Assembly: GCA_002436115.1 (NCBI GenBank)
Contig: DIXV01000127.1
Coordinates: 4,110 to 13,490, forward strand
DNA length: 9,381 nucleotides
Reading direction: 5' to 3'
Origin: Streptococcus sp. UBA6071
Lineage (GTDB): Bacteria; Bacillota; Bacilli; Lactobacillales; Streptococcaceae
Part shown: piece after piece, positions 7,788 to 9,381 of the stretch
Layout of the letters: each line of letters begins with the position of its first letter
Numbering within the stretch: position 1 is the stretch's first letter
Made by a program: the position numbers and the translations under genes
The notes under the pieces: model-generated
The model's database searches: none
What the model was told of the DNA's origin: nothing
Seen by the model: only the letters and a program-made list of their open reading frames with translations

Positions 7788-7801
7788 TGAAAGCGGTTTT
7801 A
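7788..7801. promoter_or_regulatory. cre-like site in the scrA leader
   Basis: TGAAAGCGGTTTTA matches the Gram-positive cre consensus TGWAANCGNTNWCA at 13 of 14 positions. It lies about 11-24 bases downstream of the predicted scrA transcription start, a position where CcpA-HPr(Ser-P) can block elongation. It also contains AAGCGGTT, so a LacI-family ScrR-type repressor is an alternative ligand. Binding is inferred from sequence only. Confidence 0.55.
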
Positions 7802-7818
7802 GCTTTCCCACGTCTATT

Positions 7819-7846
7819 ATTTTATCATGTTTTCAAAATATGTCAA
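7819..7846 (-). promoter_or_regulatory. scrA promoter
   Basis: On the minus strand a perfect -35 TTGACA (7841-7846) is separated by 16 bases from TAAAAT (7819-7824, 5 of 6). The -10 is preceded by TGA, giving an extended -10. The predicted start is near 7812, leaving a leader of nearly 60 bases that contains the cre-like site. The -35 overlaps the CG-centred palindrome at 7843-7854, the usual arrangement for a repressor that blocks RNA polymerase. Confidence 0.75.
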
Positions 7847-7854
7847 CCGTTTGA
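7843..7854. promoter_or_regulatory. Candidate repressor operator over the scrA -35
   Basis: TCAACCGTTTGA is a near-perfect palindrome: its two halves are TCAAC and, on the other strand, TCAAA around a central CG. The form is that of LacI-family operators, the family of ScrR. It overlaps four bases of the scrA -35 hexamer. It matches cre poorly outside the centre, so a sucrose-specific repressor is more likely than CcpA. The repressor gene is not in this window. Confidence 0.5.
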
Positions 7855-7883
7855 TAGAAATTATTTTTTATAACAGAAAAAAG

Positions 7884-7940
7884 TTGATTTTTAAATGGAA
7901 AACGGTTACTATTATTATTAGAAAAACTTTCTGATAAAAT
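7884..7940 (+). promoter_or_regulatory. scrB promoter region, two candidate -10 elements
   Basis: Two readings are possible. The first pairs TTGATT (7884-7889) with TACTAT (7907-7912) at 17 bases, each 4 of 6 to consensus, giving a leader of about 40 bases. The second uses TAAAAT (7935-7940) preceded by TGA, an extended -10 almost identical to that of scrA, with only a poor -35 (TTATTA, 7912-7917) at 17 bases. This leaves a very short leader just including the GGAGG. I cannot choose between them from sequence alone. Confidence 0.5.
7897..7910. promoter_or_regulatory. Candidate operator in the scrB promoter
   Basis: GGAAAACGGTTACT matches the cre consensus at 12 of 14 positions (ends differ) and contains AAACGGTT, also present on the minus strand of the 7843-7854 palindrome. 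In the first reading of the scrB promoter it lies between the -35 and -10, and in the second just upstream of the promoter. It could bind a ScrR-like repressor or CcpA. Confidence 0.5.
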
Positions 7941-7948
7941 AAATAGTT

Positions 7949-7953
7949 GGAGG
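7949..7953 (+). promoter_or_regulatory. scrB ribosome binding site GGAGG
   Basis: A strong GGAGG lies five bases before the ATG at 7959-7961. No other start codon in this frame is as well placed. Confidence 0.75.
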
Positions 7954-7958
7954 TAAGT

Positions 7959-9381
7959 ATGGTTTTTGATAGTAGTTTAAGGTATCGTCCTTACGAGGAT
8001 TGGACTTCTGAAGAGATTCAAAACATTGAGGACAAGGTTGCTAAGTCTCCGTGGCATACGACCTTTCACATTGAACCCAAGCGTGGACTGCTCAATGATC
8101 CTAATGGTTTTTCTTATTTTGATGGAAAATGGCAACTTTTCTACCAATGGTTTCCATTTGGTGCTGCTCACGGTCTTAAATCTTGGGTCCATACGGTTTC
8201 TGATGATCTCATCCACTTTGAAGAAACTGGGACAGTTCTCTATCCCGACCATAAGTTAGACACACATGGTATGTACTCCGGTTCTGCTATGCAAATGGAT
8301 GACAACCTTTTTATCTTTTACACAGGCAACTGTCGTGATGACAAATGGGTTCGTCAAACCTACCAAAATGGTGCCCTATTAGATAAAGACGGAAAGCTAG
8401 TGAAGTTTGATGAAACATTGATTCCTCAACCCATAGATGTAACGGAACACTTTAGAGATCCTCAAATTTTTGACTTTAATGGTCAATATTATGCCATTAT
8501 CGGTGGACAAGACCTTGACAAAAAAGGAATTATCAAACTTTATAAGGCTATAGATAATAATTATAAAGATTGGAAATTTGTTGGAGATTTAGAATTTGAA
8601 AACGATCTGACTTCCTATATGGTAGAATGTCCTAATTTAGTCTTTATTGATGAACAACCCGTTCTTCTCTATTGCCCACAAGGTTTAGATAAAAAGGTTC
8701 TAGATTATAGCAATATCTATCCAAATATGTATAAAATCGGACAAACTTTCGTTCCTGAAAAAGCTGAAATCGTCCTACCATCTGAACTGCAAAATTTGGA
8801 TTATGGCTTTGAATGCTATGCCACTCAAGCTTTTAATGCTCCCGATGGCCGTGCACTCAGTGTTAGCTGGTTAGGACTTCCTGATGTGGCTTATCCAACA
8901 GATGATTACGACTATCAAGGTTGCCTGTCACTGGTCAAAGAATTGACACTAAAAAACAACAAACTCTATCAATACCCCCTACCGGCTATCACCACTCTAC
9001 GTCAAAGCCAACAGCCTTTCAGTGATCTTGAACAGACAAGTAATACTTATGAGTTAGAGCTCACCTTTGCAAAAAATACTCAAACCGAACTGGTTCTTTT
9101 CGCAGATTCAGAGACTAAAGGGCTTCGACTCACTATTGATTTACAAAATGGGGTGTTAACGCTAGATCGAAGTGAAGCAGGTCAACAATACGCTTTAGAA
9201 TTTGGTCAAACACGTACTTGCCCTCTGGAAAATGAAACCACGACCGCCAATATTTTCATTGACAAATCAACATTTGAAATTTTTATTAATAAAGGAGAGA
9301 AGGTGCTCTCTGGCCGCGTTTACCCGCATGATAACCAATCCGGCTTACGTTTGACAAAAGGGCAGGTTCAAGGCACCTACT
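7959..9381 (+). CDS. scrB: Sucrose-6-phosphate hydrolase, GH32 (3' end cut by the window)
   Basis: Cytoplasmic glycoside hydrolase that splits sucrose-6-phosphate, delivered by ScrA, into glucose-6-phosphate and fructose. I translated 474 codons from ATG 7959 without a stop; the frame runs off the right edge. From memory of related ScrB proteins (about 480 residues) only about five residues and the stop are missing. The N-terminal five-bladed propeller carries the nucleophile Asp47 in GLLNDPNG (43-50), YSGSAM (106-111), the transition-state residue Asp167 in FRDPQ (165-169) and the acid/base Glu223 in VECPNL (222-227). The GH32 C-terminal beta-sandwich (about 365-474) includes FIDKSTFEIFINKGE (433-447). 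The DPNG, RDP and EC triad is complete, so the enzyme should be active. It is divergent from scrA and shares its control region. In relatives the scrR repressor gene follows scrB, but that would lie outside the window. Confidence 0.96.
   Translation, partial: MVFDSSLRYRPYEDWTSEEIQNIEDKVAKSPWHTTFHIEPKRGLLNDPNGFSYFDGKWQLFYQWFPFGAAHGLKSWVHTVSDDLIHFEETGTVLYPDHKLDTHGMYSGSAMQMDDNLFIFYTGNCRDDKWVRQTYQNGALLDKDGKLVKFDETLIPQPIDVTEHFRDPQIFDFNGQYYAIIGGQDLDKKGIIKLYKAIDNNYKDWKFVGDLEFENDLTSYMVECPNLVFIDEQPVLLYCPQGLDKKVLDYSNIYPNMYKIGQTFVPEKAEIVLPSELQNLDYGFECYATQAFNAPDGRALSVSWLGLPDVAYPTDDYDYQGCLSLVKELTLKNNKLYQYPLPAITTLRQSQQPFSDLEQTSNTYELELTFAKNTQTELVLFADSETKGLRLTIDLQNGVLTLDRSEAGQQYALEFGQTRTCPLENETTTANIFIDKSTFEIFINKGEKVLSGRVYPHDNQSGLRLTKGQVQGTY

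Noticed and set aside
7977..8252. Open frame of 91 codons on the minus strand over the start of scrB, and a plus-strand frame at 8026-8259
   Set aside because: Both overlap the GH32 DPNG region of scrB, which is continuous in its own frame from 7959 with a strong ribosome site.
1..9381. Search for an undescribed defence, mobile or signalling system
   Set aside because: All long frames belong to well-known housekeeping or sugar-use families, intergenic gaps are at most 204 bases, and I see no repeat array, transposase or foreign-looking segment.

Overview
The window reads as ordinary low-GC Firmicutes chromosome, most likely a Streptococcus. The evidence is the AT-rich intergenic DNA, the Shine-Dalgarno sequences, the streptococcal-looking SecA, and the gene order scrK-scrA / scrB beside secA and two DAHP synthase genes. 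I cannot fix the species. I see no mobile element, CRISPR array, tRNA, rRNA or phage sequence.

Layout. Positions 59-4685 (minus strand) hold a tight cluster read right to left: secA, then two tandem paralogous 3-deoxy-7-phosphoheptulonate (DAHP) synthase genes. The gaps are 21 and 4 bases. A good sigma-A-type promoter (TTGATA-17-TATTAT) lies upstream of secA, and I see no promoter inside the cluster, so the three genes are probably co-transcribed. The second gene of the cluster (1101-2132) starts at TTG, which its paralog's gap-free alignment supports.

Positions 4855-7754 (minus strand) hold the sucrose uptake side of a scr regulon: scrA (sucrose PTS EIIBCA) followed by scrK (ROK-family fructokinase). 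Between them are a short terminator-like hairpin and a separate extended -10 promoter for scrK. A clear intrinsic terminator follows scrK and separates it from the secA promoter. On the plus strand from 7959, scrB (sucrose-6-phosphate hydrolase, GH32) is transcribed divergently and is cut by the right edge of the window just short of its expected end.

How the genes work together. ScrA imports sucrose as sucrose-6-phosphate. ScrB splits that into glucose-6-phosphate and fructose, and ScrK phosphorylates the fructose, so all products enter glycolysis. The 204-base scrA-scrB intergenic region is the control hub. It contains a strong scrA promoter (TTGACA-16-TAAAAT with extended -10), candidate scrB promoter elements, and three CG-centred sites sharing AARCGGTT. 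One site overlaps the scrA -35, one lies in the scrA leader and is close to a catabolite-response element, and one lies in the scrB promoter. This fits control by a LacI-family repressor (ScrR in relatives, not in this window) and/or CcpA.

I found no undescribed system. The points worth a second look are the operator layout of the divergent promoter, the tandem DAHP synthases with a non-ATG start, and terminators that fold better on the strand they are needed on.
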